A DNA stretch of 48,003 nucleotides from Bacteroidota bacterium (GTDB lineage: Bacteria > Bacteroidota > Bacteroidia > Bacteroidales > GCA-2748055). The DNA is taken from positions 1 to 48,003 of the forward strand of contig JAIFNN010000069.1 of NCBI GenBank assembly GCA_020047715.1. Reading direction: 5' to 3'. Below, one piece after another: positions 37,401 to 43,734 of the stretch. How positions within the stretch are numbered: position 1 is the first letter of the stretch; each line of letters starts with the position of its first letter. Made by a program: the position numbers and the translations under genes. The notes under the pieces were generated by a model, which did not search any database, was not told where the DNA came from, and worked only from the letters and a program-made list of their open reading frames with translations.

Positions 37401-39013
37401 GTGCTAATTATATAACGGTTACAGATGGAACAGGATGTTCCACTGTAGGGTCGGTTAACATCAGCACTGATGCTTCAGGACCCAAGATTGCTCTCAAAAC
37501 GGTTACCCACAATATCTGCTACGGTGAAAAGATGGGGGTTTTGGATATTACTCTAACCGGAGGAACAACACCCTACAGTATTCAGTGGTCGAACGGGGAG
37601 ATTACAGAAGACTTGTCAAATCTAGGATCGGGTATATATGATATTTTGGTAACGGACAATACAGGATGTTTGGCAACGGCAACTTTTGGGATTGAACAGC
37701 CAGTTTTCCTCAATGTCTCGACTGTCGTAGAGGATGCCAGTTGCAGTGGTTCTGATGGAAAAGCAGTTGCCTTGGCTGGTGGTGGCGCAAAGCCTTACTT
37801 TTATCAGTGGTCGAATGGTAACACGGGACCTGTTGCTCAGAATCTCTCTGCAGGGATTTATACCCTCACCCTTACCGACAATAAAAACTGCTCTATTGTA
37901 ACCCCGGTAATTGTAAATAACTCAGGAGGCCCCAAAGTTTCCTTGAATAGTCTAACAGGAGTTAATTGCAACAATGAATCTACCGGTTCAATTGACATTC
38001 AGATCAGCGGTGGCACTCCCCTGTATTCCTATTCATGGTTACCCGGAGGTCAAACCTCGCAGGACATCACCGGACTTAATGAAGGCAGTTATGAAGTAAG
38101 TGTTACAGATAATGCCGGATGCATAGGGGTAAGCAGCTTTGTGATTGGAGAAGAATCCCCGGCAACCAACCCGATTTGTCTTGTAACTGTCGACAGTATT
38201 TCAGGGAAGAACCTTGTTGTTTGGGAAAAACTGAATCAGGCAGATGCGGCCTTCTACAACATCTACCGGGAAAGCTCCTCCAAAGGTTTATTTCAGCTGA
38301 TTGCCACCCGGCCAGCTGAAGAAATTTCAGAGTTTACTGATGAGATTGCAGATCCATCGCTCAGATCGTGGCGATATAAAATATCCGTGGTGGACGATTG
38401 TGGTAATGAATCCGATTTGAGCGAGTCGCATAAAACGATTCACCTTACACAGAATATAGGGCTTAATGGCAGGGTAAATTTGATCTGGGATAAGTACGAG
38501 GGATTTACAGCCAACAGTTACAAAATTCTGCGCTACTCAAAAGAGGAGGGTTGGATAACTCTTGGCAGAATTCCTGGCGACCTGTCCTCATTTACCGATG
38601 ACAAGGCTTTGCTGGAAGAAGAGTTATTCTATGAAATCGAAGTTGAAAATCCCAGCGGAGGCTGCTCCACCCTAAAAGCCAGCACCCACAACACTTCGAG
38701 ATCGAACCGTCAGAGCACCACAGTAAAGAATACTACGGGCATTTCGGTAAATGAGAGTCTGAAATCCCTTACGATTTATCCCAATCCGGCAAAAACGGAG
38801 GTCACCCTCGAGCTGAATCAGAAAAACCTGCAAAAGCTTGCAGTGGAACTAATTGATGCAAAAGGGCAAGTCTTGAGGAACTACCAGTACCCGGCCAGCT
38901 CCGACGAGTTCCGCACCACCATTGATATAAGTGGTATCAGCGAGGGTGTATATGTTTTGAGGATAAGCAGCGACACTAATATCAGCTTCAGGAAACTAAT
39001 TATACAGCCATAA
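31499..39013 (+). CDS. Giant T9SS-exported cell-surface protein with beta-helix and SprB repeats
   Basis: This 2504-residue protein starts with a signal peptide (MKTIIRSRKKICAFLFLFVFSIMLPASVFSQ). Residues about 33-1755 are four tandem copies of a roughly 430-residue module, each opening with a (G)T(F/Y)TIGG.SP.F..F..A...LN..G(I/V)SGPV-type segment, a right-handed parallel beta-helix core and an end (D)IG(A)DEF; starts are near 33, 460, 897 and 1327. A PKD-like segment (about 1757-1846), five SprB-type repeats (1847-2217, each with YxWSNG...L..G.Y.V.VTD..GC), two fibronectin-III-like segments and a C-terminal T9SS type A sorting domain (YPNPAKTEVTLEL..., about 2422-2504) follow. It is likely an adhesin or glycan-binding/processing protein anchored at or released from the outer surface. 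No catalytic motif is visible in the helix cores. Confidence 0.93.
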   Translation: MKTIIRSRKKICAFLFLFVFSIMLPASVFSQLSGIKTINPSGGDFVSFTAAVNALASQGVSGPVVFNVAAGTYTEQVIIPEIVGVSAVNTVTFQSSTTDSSLVVLSFSAALAASNYTLLLNGSDFIVLRKITIQALGSTYGRAIEIAGTASSVIIENCRLIGFNSTGGYSEHSLIYSYRVPLAKLTVRNNLFSGSNYGIYLEGVNSTTLTPETRISGNNFSSQRLYGMHLESQNAPVVSSNTIQLKSDAGYGIYMQYCDNALLVEKNNIILPGGHYGIYLYLCDGNSLARGLVVNNTVAITGGSNASGIHYNGSSYQNIWHNSVQLTGVTTSDFGAFYLTGGSNTDIRNNIFSNAGENYAYNIKTPSAIEFSDYNNYYSNGNFLAFWGNKREDLAQLKAAQSPLYDANSISFNPVFVSATDLHGGSFRIDNKGTNLGITKDMDGQTRTAFDIGADEFAGTGSALAAGTYSIGGVSPSFASFVQAAAVLNTYGISGNVTFNVRNGTYDEQFTLSPIAGTGPSAQVIFQAESGDSTKVELSFNSGNLNNYLVRFSGADYVTFRKLSLTALNPTYSRIFLFDGSSHNNTITSSILNGQPSGSTYDALIYSYESNANNLTITWNLFSAGRYGVYHNPNSLSKATGLIVRKNNFSSQRGSYPNSIYLRYHIAPDIQSNTFTNTLATNYYAINLQDCNDDIKVISNRVNSNNSEGGILLNACKSISTKRGLVANNFVAISGSSNAWGIYLYNSEYQNIYYNSVRISSSHLSNGRAFYNAANSNNINLRNNNFTNFGDGYAFYSEGTTVNFASNYNNLYSTGIYPVFWNGTSHSSLSSYQTAATLDANSFSVNPVYLSETDLHAQSSFVNNAGTPLVEVLSDIDGQNRNAATPDIGADEFIPTLLPLSAGTYTIGGVSPSYPNFTAAVSDLNNRGVSGPVVFNVRNGIYNEQISLYEINGASLVNNILFQSESGDSSKVELTFSANINNSHIVQLSGTDYISFRKLTFTTLNPTYSKIFNLRGGIRKLSIQNSVLNSNGSTGAEYYTSAIYSENATFTDLLIENSILNGGRSGIWMESPLAAQSVGTRILSNRFTGQNYDGLYLKYHEAAKIERNNIVNTTAYVYFNGIYLSYCNNDILINRNSVTAPSGRYGIFLQYCSGNISKTGLISNNIVETGGTGGSIAIILENSNYQRVYFNSSNVTSTDVNGGSGFTVTAGSNIDIRNNSFANFGGGWAYTTNSVTAITGSDYNNLFTTGNFLANYNAPSRDLASFKALSGKEANSISVNPVYTALIRTTSSYLNNKGSAVGVVTTDIDGESRSVATPDIGADEFVPSQLPFAGTFTIGGTSPDFVSFSAAATALNERGISGPVTFNVRNGVYTDQLDLMEISGASAINKIVFQSESDDSTKVTLNFNSGSASTNFVVRLIGTDFLTLRKLTIAGTNPVYSNLITLVGNVSQVNILNNVLSSNINASSTAISSPDGNVLNAIAIKNNNFLSGSVGIFLDGNNSTQSPGLEISGNKFNNQRSYGIRLDAFESPQVKANDLYSNIYGYEGIYLYNCNTKPDVSGNRIFTENLSTGITLYYCYGTLVNQGIVSNNFVSIAGSSSATGIQINTSQYLNVVYNSVSITSTYNAPAYKSAFYLSGGDNVFVRNNIFSCSNGGYAYNVNTPAAIDGSDFNNLYSTSDLAVWGGVRSNLAALRTANAMDAKSLSVNPEFASVSDLQVKQALLHKAATPLAIVTTDIFGNLRDAIKPDIGATEFSCVTPVIDFFASSSCFGDSTEFSYNITKVAYGSNFSFDFDNDFNPDETFSSPNGIIKHLFATSSPKTVNLLVSQLAGCNNSIAKTISVEPSPVLDVITEGAYCGNDNGSASVNVSGSSGPFSYHWSNGSDDTNVIGLAKGSYSVTVKNSDNCISTTTFEIGDKIIVSASELSPSTCGQSDGSAVATATGGSGPYSYVWSNGESLATAVNLPSGANYITVTDGTGCSTVGSVNISTDASGPKIALKTVTHNICYGEKMGVLDITLTGGTTPYSIQWSNGEITEDLSNLGSGIYDILVTDNTGCLATATFGIEQPVFLNVSTVVEDASCSGSDGKAVALAGGGAKPYFYQWSNGNTGPVAQNLSAGIYTLTLTDNKNCSIVTPVIVNNSGGPKVSLNSLTGVNCNNESTGSIDIQISGGTPLYSYSWLPGGQTSQDITGLNEGSYEVSVTDNAGCIGVSSFVIGEESPATNPICLVTVDSISGKNLVVWEKLNQADAAFYNIYRESSSKGLFQLIATRPAEEISEFTDEIADPSLRSWRYKISVVDDCGNESDLSESHKTIHLTQNIGLNGRVNLIWDKYEGFTANSYKILRYSKEEGWITLGRIPGDLSSFTDDKALLEEELFYEIEVENPSGGCSTLKASTHNTSRSNRQSTTVKNTTGISVNESLKSLTIYPNPAKTEVTLELNQKNLQKLAVELIDAKGQVLRNYQYPASSDEFRTTIDISGISEGVYVLRISSDTNISFRKLIIQP

Positions 39014-39381
39014 CCTCATGTAGATATATTGATTGGGTTGGTGTTTATGCAAAGGGTAATTTGTTGGATTTGCATGTCTGGATATACCTGGCATCATTAA
39101 CCACAATGATGGTTCTGAAAGTTACTTGATTCGGGTTCAGTCCATTCGGGGTTAAGGTTTCTGTGCTCAATTCATTCCTAATTCTCTGATGCCCATTGCA
39201 GGCGTTTTAGGAGGAGGTATGGTGTTATTTTAATTGGCAGCGAAGGGCTTTTATTTTAAAACATTTTAAGGGAACCAGGCATTGCTGACCTTCCGGATAG
39301 GATGGTTCACGATGCATCCAAAATAATATCCAGTGGTTGTTTTTCAATCAGATTTCATCATTGCATTTTAACGATTGTGTG
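39014..39381. other. Intergenic stretch after the giant gene
   Basis: The 465-bp gap up to the next start holds no convincing ORF on either strand; the minus-strand 153-residue track ORF (39358-39819) is a shadow of the Big_5 lipoprotein gene. No clean terminator hairpin after the giant gene was found. The right-hand end holds the tandem direct-repeat promoter described next. Confidence 0.5.
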
Positions 39382-39442
39382 AATGATATAAGTTAATCTC
39401 CAAATTTTGTAATGCTTTCCCTTTATAACGGGCGCAACTTTG
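39382..39442 (+). promoter_or_regulatory. Island regulon promoter, site A
   Basis: Two direct-repeat elements AATGATATAA (39382-39391) and AATTTTGTAA (39403-39412) begin 21 bp apart. CTTTG (39438-39442) lies 29 nt after the G of the second GTAA and forms a -7-like CAACTTTG. The start codon of the Big_5/OmpA gene lies 36 bp further. The repeats, the 21-bp phase and the 29-nt distance are the same in sites B, C and D. Confidence 0.8.
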
Positions 39443-39478
39443 CCGGGTGAAAATGCTTTCACATTTAAATCCATAAAA

Positions 39479-41101
39479 ATGAAGCCTAATAAAGTATTAG
39501 CAAGCATTGCAATTGCACTTGCTGTTTTATTTACGGGGTGTAAAGAAGACGATTTCGAGGAAGTCGACGGAATTTGCCCTATCGTTGTAACTACTGATCC
39601 TGCCAATCTTGCTACGTTTGTTTCTTTTAACCAGATAATATCTGCTACTTTTAATGCGAACATGGATCCGGTAACCTTTACTCCGGAATCTTTTAGCTTA
39701 CAAAGTGCAAAAAAACTTATCAGCAGCAAGCCTGGGTACCTTGTCCTATAATGCTGCCAGTAAAACAATGAGGTTTGTTCCTTCATCACCACTCGCCGAC
39801 AAGACAACTTAAACTGCAACCATTAAATCTACAGTTAAGGATTTAAGTGGAATTGGGTTACCAGGCAACTATGTATGGACTTTTAAAACAGGTGAAATAG
39901 TAAGTCAGAAAGTTATATTAACCGACCCGTTAAATCTGGCAACCAGGGTAGTGTTTGACAAAACTGTTTCAGCAACCTTCAGTGAATCCATGAACAGTGC
40001 AAGTCATACAGCAACAAGCTTTACACTTCACGAAGGTGCAAACCTGATCGATGGTCTCGTTTCGTATTCAGGTACATCAGCTTTGTTTATTCCTACAGCA
40101 GATCTTTCTGATAATACGCTCTATACGGCTACTATTACAACCGGAGCAGAAAGTATTACTGGCAACAATCTTAAGGCAAATTATGTATTGACCTTTTCAA
40201 CAATGAGCGCCGCCCCACTAATAATACTTACCGATCCACTGCAACTAGCTATAGATGTGGCTCTTGATAAAACGGTTACGGCAACTTTCAGCGAACCTAT
40301 GAATGGAACTACAATCACAGCCAGCAGTTTTACAATAAGCGAAGGATCGAATCCTGTTGCAGGTGTTGTTTCCTATTTTGGAACCGCAGCATCATTTAAT
40401 CCGGATTCTGACTTCCCGGAAGGTACCGTGTTCACAGCCAGAATTTCAACAGATGTTATAAGTGCCTCAGGCACCGTTTGCACAGCTACGTTTCTTTTAA
40501 TGCCGAGGGAGCTGAAAAAGCTTTTACTTCATGGTCGTTAGAGCTTAAAGATGAGAAGGCAACAGTACAAAGCTTTGGCCCTTATACTAAAGAAAGTGTT
40601 GCTATTCCCGGAAAAACTATATTGGGGAGCAGTCCATCGGGCAACTATGCGGCAACTATGATTGGGAAGACAAAAAGCGGAAAAACTGTAAAACAGGAGG
40701 CTCCTGTTCATATGGTTCTATGGACTCCGGCCGAAAGAGAAGAAGGCCTGAGATACAGTGTTATTTATGAGTTCAACAATTCTGATGCTATCGCGGTTTA
40801 TGAAAAGTATCTGACTGAGGTGGTTGCGCCAAAGATTCCCAAAGACGGCACCGTTATTTTACATGGACATACCGATGTTATTGGAGATGAGGCGCACAAC
40901 CAGGAATTGTCACTAGCCAGGGCTAATGATGTCAAGTCTATTCTGGAAAAGGCACTTGCAAAAGCCGGCAGAACCGATGTTGTGTTTGAAGTTTACGGAT
41001 TTGGCGAGGATGAGAGCCTTTCTCCCTTTAATAATGAGTATCCGGAAGAACGCTTTTACAACCGAAGTGTTGTGATTGATCTGCTTCCCCAGAAAATCTA
41101 A
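39479..41101 (+). pseudogene. Broken lipoprotein gene: Big_5 (Ig-like) repeats followed by an OmpA-type domain
   Basis: The start MKPNKVLASIAIALAVLFTGCKEDD (39479) has a lipobox FTGC. Three frames together encode one long protein: Big_5 repeats (ILTDPLNLATRVVFDKTVSATFSESMN; IILTDPLQLAIDVALDKTVTATFSEPMN) and a C-terminal OmpA-like domain (GTVILHGHTDVIGDEAHNQELSLARANDVKSILEKAL). Lesions seen: a +1 shift at an A7 run near 39699 (with six A's the frame continues correctly), an in-frame TAA at 39810-39812 where TTYTATI is expected, and a -1 shift between about 40470 and 40500. The join to the OmpA part may also be a chimera. Two homopolymer-type shifts could be assembly error, but the nonsense codon argues for a true pseudogene. 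Confidence 0.8.
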
Positions 41102-41122
41102 GAACTAAAACATTCTAGTATA

Positions 41123-41150
41123 AAGGCCTCATGTCGAGGCCTTTTTTTTT
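41123..41150 (+). terminator. Rho-independent terminator after the OmpA-type gene
   Basis: AAAGGCCTC, loop ATGTC, GAGGCCTTTTTTTTTT: a 9-bp stem with a long T-tract, 21 bp after the gene end. Confidence 0.92.
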
Positions 41151-41414
41151 TAGTAAACGAAGGCATTGGCGTTCCTTAAATACAGAAATTCTATTTTTGT
41201 CTTACCGGATAACAATGAAATTGCAGTGAGAATTCGAAAGTCAGCAAATAGGGGCGAAGCACATCAATTATCACAAAAAACCAATAGGTTTAAATGATTC
41301 AATACATTCAACCCAACAACACTAATGCTGAATTGCATGAATGGATTTGCGCAATGGGCATTTTTTTTTGTATATTTCCGTATTTAATTTCCGTTGAATC
41401 CAATGTTTTGAGTT
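41151..41414. other. Intergenic region before the first HMA-AraC gene
   Basis: 264 bp of AT-rich sequence without gene. I looked for the island direct-repeat element here and did not find a proper copy: no AATNNTGTAA pair with 21-bp phase precedes this gene. A weak -7-like TATATTTC lies near 41380. The first regulator is therefore probably controlled differently from the four sites A-D. Confidence 0.5.
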
Positions 41415-41975
41415 TTGAAAATCTATATTCAAAATATGGTTTGTATCCGTTGCAAAATGGTTGTTAAATCGGAGTTTGAAAAACTTGGTTTGCATTATGT
41501 CAATGTTGAATTGGGTGAGGCAACTATTAAAGAGGATATCACACCGCAACAATTGAAACTTCTCAGCAAGAATCTCAAAAAGACGGGATTGCTTCTAATG
41601 GATGATAAAAAAAGCATTCTGGTTGAAAAAATAAAACTGATTATTATCGAGTTGGTTCACTATACTGAAGATCAGATCAAAGTAAATCTTTCCGATTTTA
41701 TCAGCGAGAAACTTAATTTTGATTATAGCTATTTGTCCAATTTGTTTACTGAAGTCAAAGGAACCACCATTGAAAATTATTACCTGGCTCACAAGATCGA
41801 AAGAGTAAAAGAACTTATCGTTTATGATGAGCTTAACCTTTCTGAAATTGCATATAAAATGCATTACAGCAGTGTAGCGCATCTTTCCAACCAGTTCAAG
41901 AAAATTACAGGGCTTACACCATCCCATTTCAAAAATCTGAAGCACAAAAGACGCAGATCATTGGGCGAGCTCTGA
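41415..41975 (+). CDS. HMA-like/AraC-type transcriptional regulator 1
   Basis: The start is a TTG at 41415 (KIYIQNMVCIRCKM). I accept it because the paralogue at 43125 begins with the same KIYI-x-x-M from a GTG. Residues 1-65 have a ferredoxin-like HMA pattern: MVCIRC is an exact MxCxxC metal-binding motif, followed by a helix, strand LHYVNVELGEATI and a second helix. After the linker MDDKKSILVEKIKLIIIELVHY come two AraC-type HTHs: LSDFISEKLNFDYSYLSNLFTEVKGTTIENYYLAHKIERVKELIVYDELNLSEIAYKMHYSSVAHLSNQFKKITGLTPSHFKNLK (about 93-180). Probably a DNA-binding activator sensing metal or thiol state; that part is inference. Site B overlaps its stop codon. Confidence 0.88.
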   Translation: MKIYIQNMVCIRCKMVVKSEFEKLGLHYVNVELGEATIKEDITPQQLKLLSKNLKKTGLLLMDDKKSILVEKIKLIIIELVHYTEDQIKVNLSDFISEKLNFDYSYLSNLFTEVKGTTIENYYLAHKIERVKELIVYDELNLSEIAYKMHYSSVAHLSNQFKKITGLTPSHFKNLKHKRRRSLGEL

Positions 41976-42035
41976 ATTGTGTAAATCTTTCCGGCAATTG
42001 TGTAACATTTTCTTTTCCGAAACACTGCAACTTTG
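41975..42035 (+). promoter_or_regulatory. Island regulon promoter, site B
   Basis: Direct repeats AATTGTGTAA at 41975-41984 and again AATTGTGTAA at 41996-42005, identical and exactly 21 bp apart. CTTTG at 42031-42035 lies 29 nt after the G of the second GTAA. It precedes the cupin gene (start 42131), with an unusually long leader of about 95 nt. The first repeat overlaps the stop codon of the HMA-AraC 1 gene. Confidence 0.85.
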
Positions 42036-42130
42036 TCTGGTACAGTTTTTCTGAAGGTCTCCAGCATGAAGTACGGATGATCAATGTCTGGTAATTATGG
42101 TCAGATCTTAAATATTTCAAGATTAGAAGC

Positions 42131-42469
42131 ATGGAAAGCAAAGACGTTGAAAAAGGGAAAGCGCATATTATTGTTGAGATCATTGAATATGTTCCAAATT
42201 CGGTGGTAATAAAATCGATTATTAAGAAATCAACCGGAAATATAACAGCAGTTTCTTTTGATATTGGGGAAGCCCTGACTGAAAAAATAATTCCTTTCGA
42301 CACTTTTGTTCAGATTATCGATGGAAAGGCAGAGATATTAATAGATGGGATTTCCAGAATTCTCGAAACAGGCGAAGCAATAATTATTCCGGCACACTCT
42401 TCAAATATTGTTAAGGCTAACGAACGTTTCAAAATGATCTCAACTATAATTAAAAGTGGTTACGAATAA
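42131..42469 (+). CDS. Cupin-domain protein
   Basis: A 112-residue single cupin: VSFDIGEALTEKIIPFDTFVQIIDGKAEILIDGISRILETGEAIIIPAHSSNIVKANERFKMISTII. The G(X)5(L/H)... and final P.H....A pattern correspond to the two cupin motifs, though the metal-binding histidines are mostly replaced (only PAHSSN keeps one), so enzyme activity is doubtful and a sensor or binding role likely. It is transcribed from site B, behind HMA-AraC 1. Cupins of this size are common small regulators or enzymes in stress islands. Confidence 0.85.
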   Translation: MESKDVEKGKAHIIVEIIEYVPNSVVIKSIIKKSTGNITAVSFDIGEALTEKIIPFDTFVQIIDGKAEILIDGISRILETGEAIIIPAHSSNIVKANERFKMISTIIKSGYE

Positions 42470-42508
42470 AACCGTGTTAATAAGCCAGAGGTTCAAGACA
42501 AATGTGTG

Positions 42509-42569
42509 AATTATGTAACTGTTTGCTGTAATTACGTAATGATTCAAATGCGCAATGTATGCATCTTTG
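42509..42569 (+). promoter_or_regulatory. Island regulon promoter, site D
   Basis: Direct repeats AATTATGTAA (42509-42518) and AATTACGTAA (42530-42539), 21 bp apart; CTTTG (42565-42569) lies 29 nt after the G of the second GTAA. It precedes csbD (start 42607), 37 bp downstream, and probably drives the whole csbD to response-regulator unit. Confidence 0.83.
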
Positions 42570-42606
42570 CATTGCAACTATTTGTATATCATTCAAATCT
42601 ACAGCA

Positions 42607-42795
42607 ATGAAGAATATTACTGAATTAAAAGGAAACTGGAACGAAATTAAAGGAAAGCTAAAACAAAAGTTTGCAATGCTTACCGATAGCGATCTGTTAT
42701 TTACCGAGGGAAAAGAAGAAGAAATGTATGGCCGACTTCAGACACGCTTAGGGAAAACGAAGGAAGAGATTCATAAGCTTATCAATGCGTTGTAG
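42607..42795 (+). CDS. CsbD-family stress protein
   Basis: The ATG at 42607 (MKNITELKGNWNEIKGKLKQKF) gives 62 residues; the track's extra upstream residues are not part of the family. The signature is LKGNWNEIKGKLKQKFAMLTDSDLLFTEGKEEEMYGRLQTRLGKTKEEIHKLI, matching the CsbD pattern WxxIKGKxKxxxxxLTDxDLxxxxGKxxxLxGxLQxxxGxxKExxxxxI. CsbD proteins accumulate in general stress responses in many bacteria; their mechanism is unknown. First gene of the unit behind site D. Confidence 0.93.
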   Translation: MKNITELKGNWNEIKGKLKQKFAMLTDSDLLFTEGKEEEMYGRLQTRLGKTKEEIHKLINAL

Positions 42796-42810
42796 GTTGG
42801 GGTGGAAAAG

Positions 42811-42840
42811 GGGGTGACGAGGTGTCGAGGTGACGAGGCG
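42811..42840. repeat. Short octamer repeat array (GRGGTGAC type)
   Basis: GGGGTGAC, GAGGTGTC, GAGGTGAC, then GAGGCGAA: about three and a half octamers of the same family as at 5441 and 28629, here degenerating. It lies between csbD and the next small gene and is followed by GGGCGCAA, similar to GGGCGCT after the gmhA array. Confidence 0.7.
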
Positions 42841-42907
42841 AAGGGCGCAAGCATAACAGCAAATGTCGGATCGCGAATAACAGCCAAACATTCTAACAAC
42901 AATATTC

Positions 42908-43117
42908 ATGAAAAAAGCAGGGATTGTAATTATCGTAATCGGTGTAGTTTTAACCATCTTTACAGCATTTACTTTTTTCACGAGGGAGAAAGTCGTTGAT
43001 ATCGGAAAACTTGAAATTACAGCCAACAAACCACATCATTTCACATGGTCTCCCCTTATTGGAATCGGAGTTATAGGTATAGGGGGAATTATGTTATTGC
43101 TGCCGGGTAAAAAATAA
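42908..43117 (+). CDS. Small two-helix membrane protein (69 aa)
   Basis: MKKAGIVIIVIGVVLTIFTAFTFFTREKVVDIGKLEITANKPHHFTWSPLIGIGVIGIGGIMLLLPGKK: two transmembrane segments (about 4-24 and 49-66) with a short loop FTREKVVDIGKLEI between them. Proteins of this type accompany CsbD and related stress genes in Bacteroidota; no function is known. It is followed after 7 bp by HMA-AraC 2, so it is part of the same unit. Confidence 0.85.
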   Translation: MKKAGIVIIVIGVVLTIFTAFTFFTREKVVDIGKLEITANKPHHFTWSPLIGIGVIGIGGIMLLLPGKK

Positions 43118-43124
43118 TCGATTC

Positions 43125-43721
43125 GTGAAAATCTACATTAAATACATGGTCAGCAATCGGTGTAAAATGCTGGTGAAGGAAGAGTTGAAAAATCTCGGTC
43201 TTCACTTTGTTCTTGTTGATATGGGCGTAGCCGAGGTAATGGAAAATATTACTGATGTGCAGCGTGAAGAGCTCAAAGCTGCATTGTTGAGATCCGGCCT
43301 TGAGCTTATGGATGATAAAAGAGCAGTCCTTATCGAGAAAATAAAAAATGTGATTATTGAAATGATTCATTATACCGATGAAGTCCCTAAAATTAATTTT
43401 TCAGATTACCTGAGTGAAAAATTGGAGTACGATTACACCTACCTCGCAAACCTCTTTTCTGAAGTTCAGGGAACAACCATTGAGAGATTCATTATTTCGC
43501 ACAAAATAGAGCGGGTTAAAGAGCTGATTATTTATGATGAAATGAATTTAACTGAAATCGCATGGAAAATGCATTATAGCAGTGTTGCTCATTTGTCCAA
43601 TCAGTTTAAAAAGCACACCGGACTTACCCCTTCCCATTTTAGAAATTTAAAGAACAAAAGGCGCATTCCGATAGAAGAAATTGGCATTACAGAGAAAGCC
43701 GATACAACCGATAATTTTTAG
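43125..43721 (+). CDS. HMA-like/AraC-type transcriptional regulator 2
   Basis: The start is a GTG at 43125 (KIYIKYMVSNRCKM), aligned with regulator 1. It is a paralogue with the same order: HMA-like domain, MDDKRAVLIEKIKNVIIEMIHY linker and two HTHs (IERVKELIIYDEMNLTEIAWKMHYSSVAHLSNQFKKHTGLTPSHFRNLKNKRR). In this copy MxCxxC has become MVSNRC, so the first metal-binding Cys is lost. The 198 residues include a longer C-terminus than regulator 1. It lies 7 bp after the small membrane gene and 13 bp before the hybrid kinase. Identical core HTH segments (KMHYSSVAHLSNQFKK) suggest both bind the same DNA element. Confidence 0.88.
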   Translation: MKIYIKYMVSNRCKMLVKEELKNLGLHFVLVDMGVAEVMENITDVQREELKAALLRSGLELMDDKRAVLIEKIKNVIIEMIHYTDEVPKINFSDYLSEKLEYDYTYLANLFSEVQGTTIERFIISHKIERVKELIIYDEMNLTEIAWKMHYSSVAHLSNQFKKHTGLTPSHFRNLKNKRRIPIEEIGITEKADTTDNF

Positions 43722-43734
43722 GAGGCTTATAAAA

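Noticed and set aside
41255-41280. Possible fifth island-type site on the minus strand (TGTGATAATTGATGTG)
   Set aside because: Only one partial copy, wrong spacing inside the element, no 21-bp partner and no CTTTG at the right distance.
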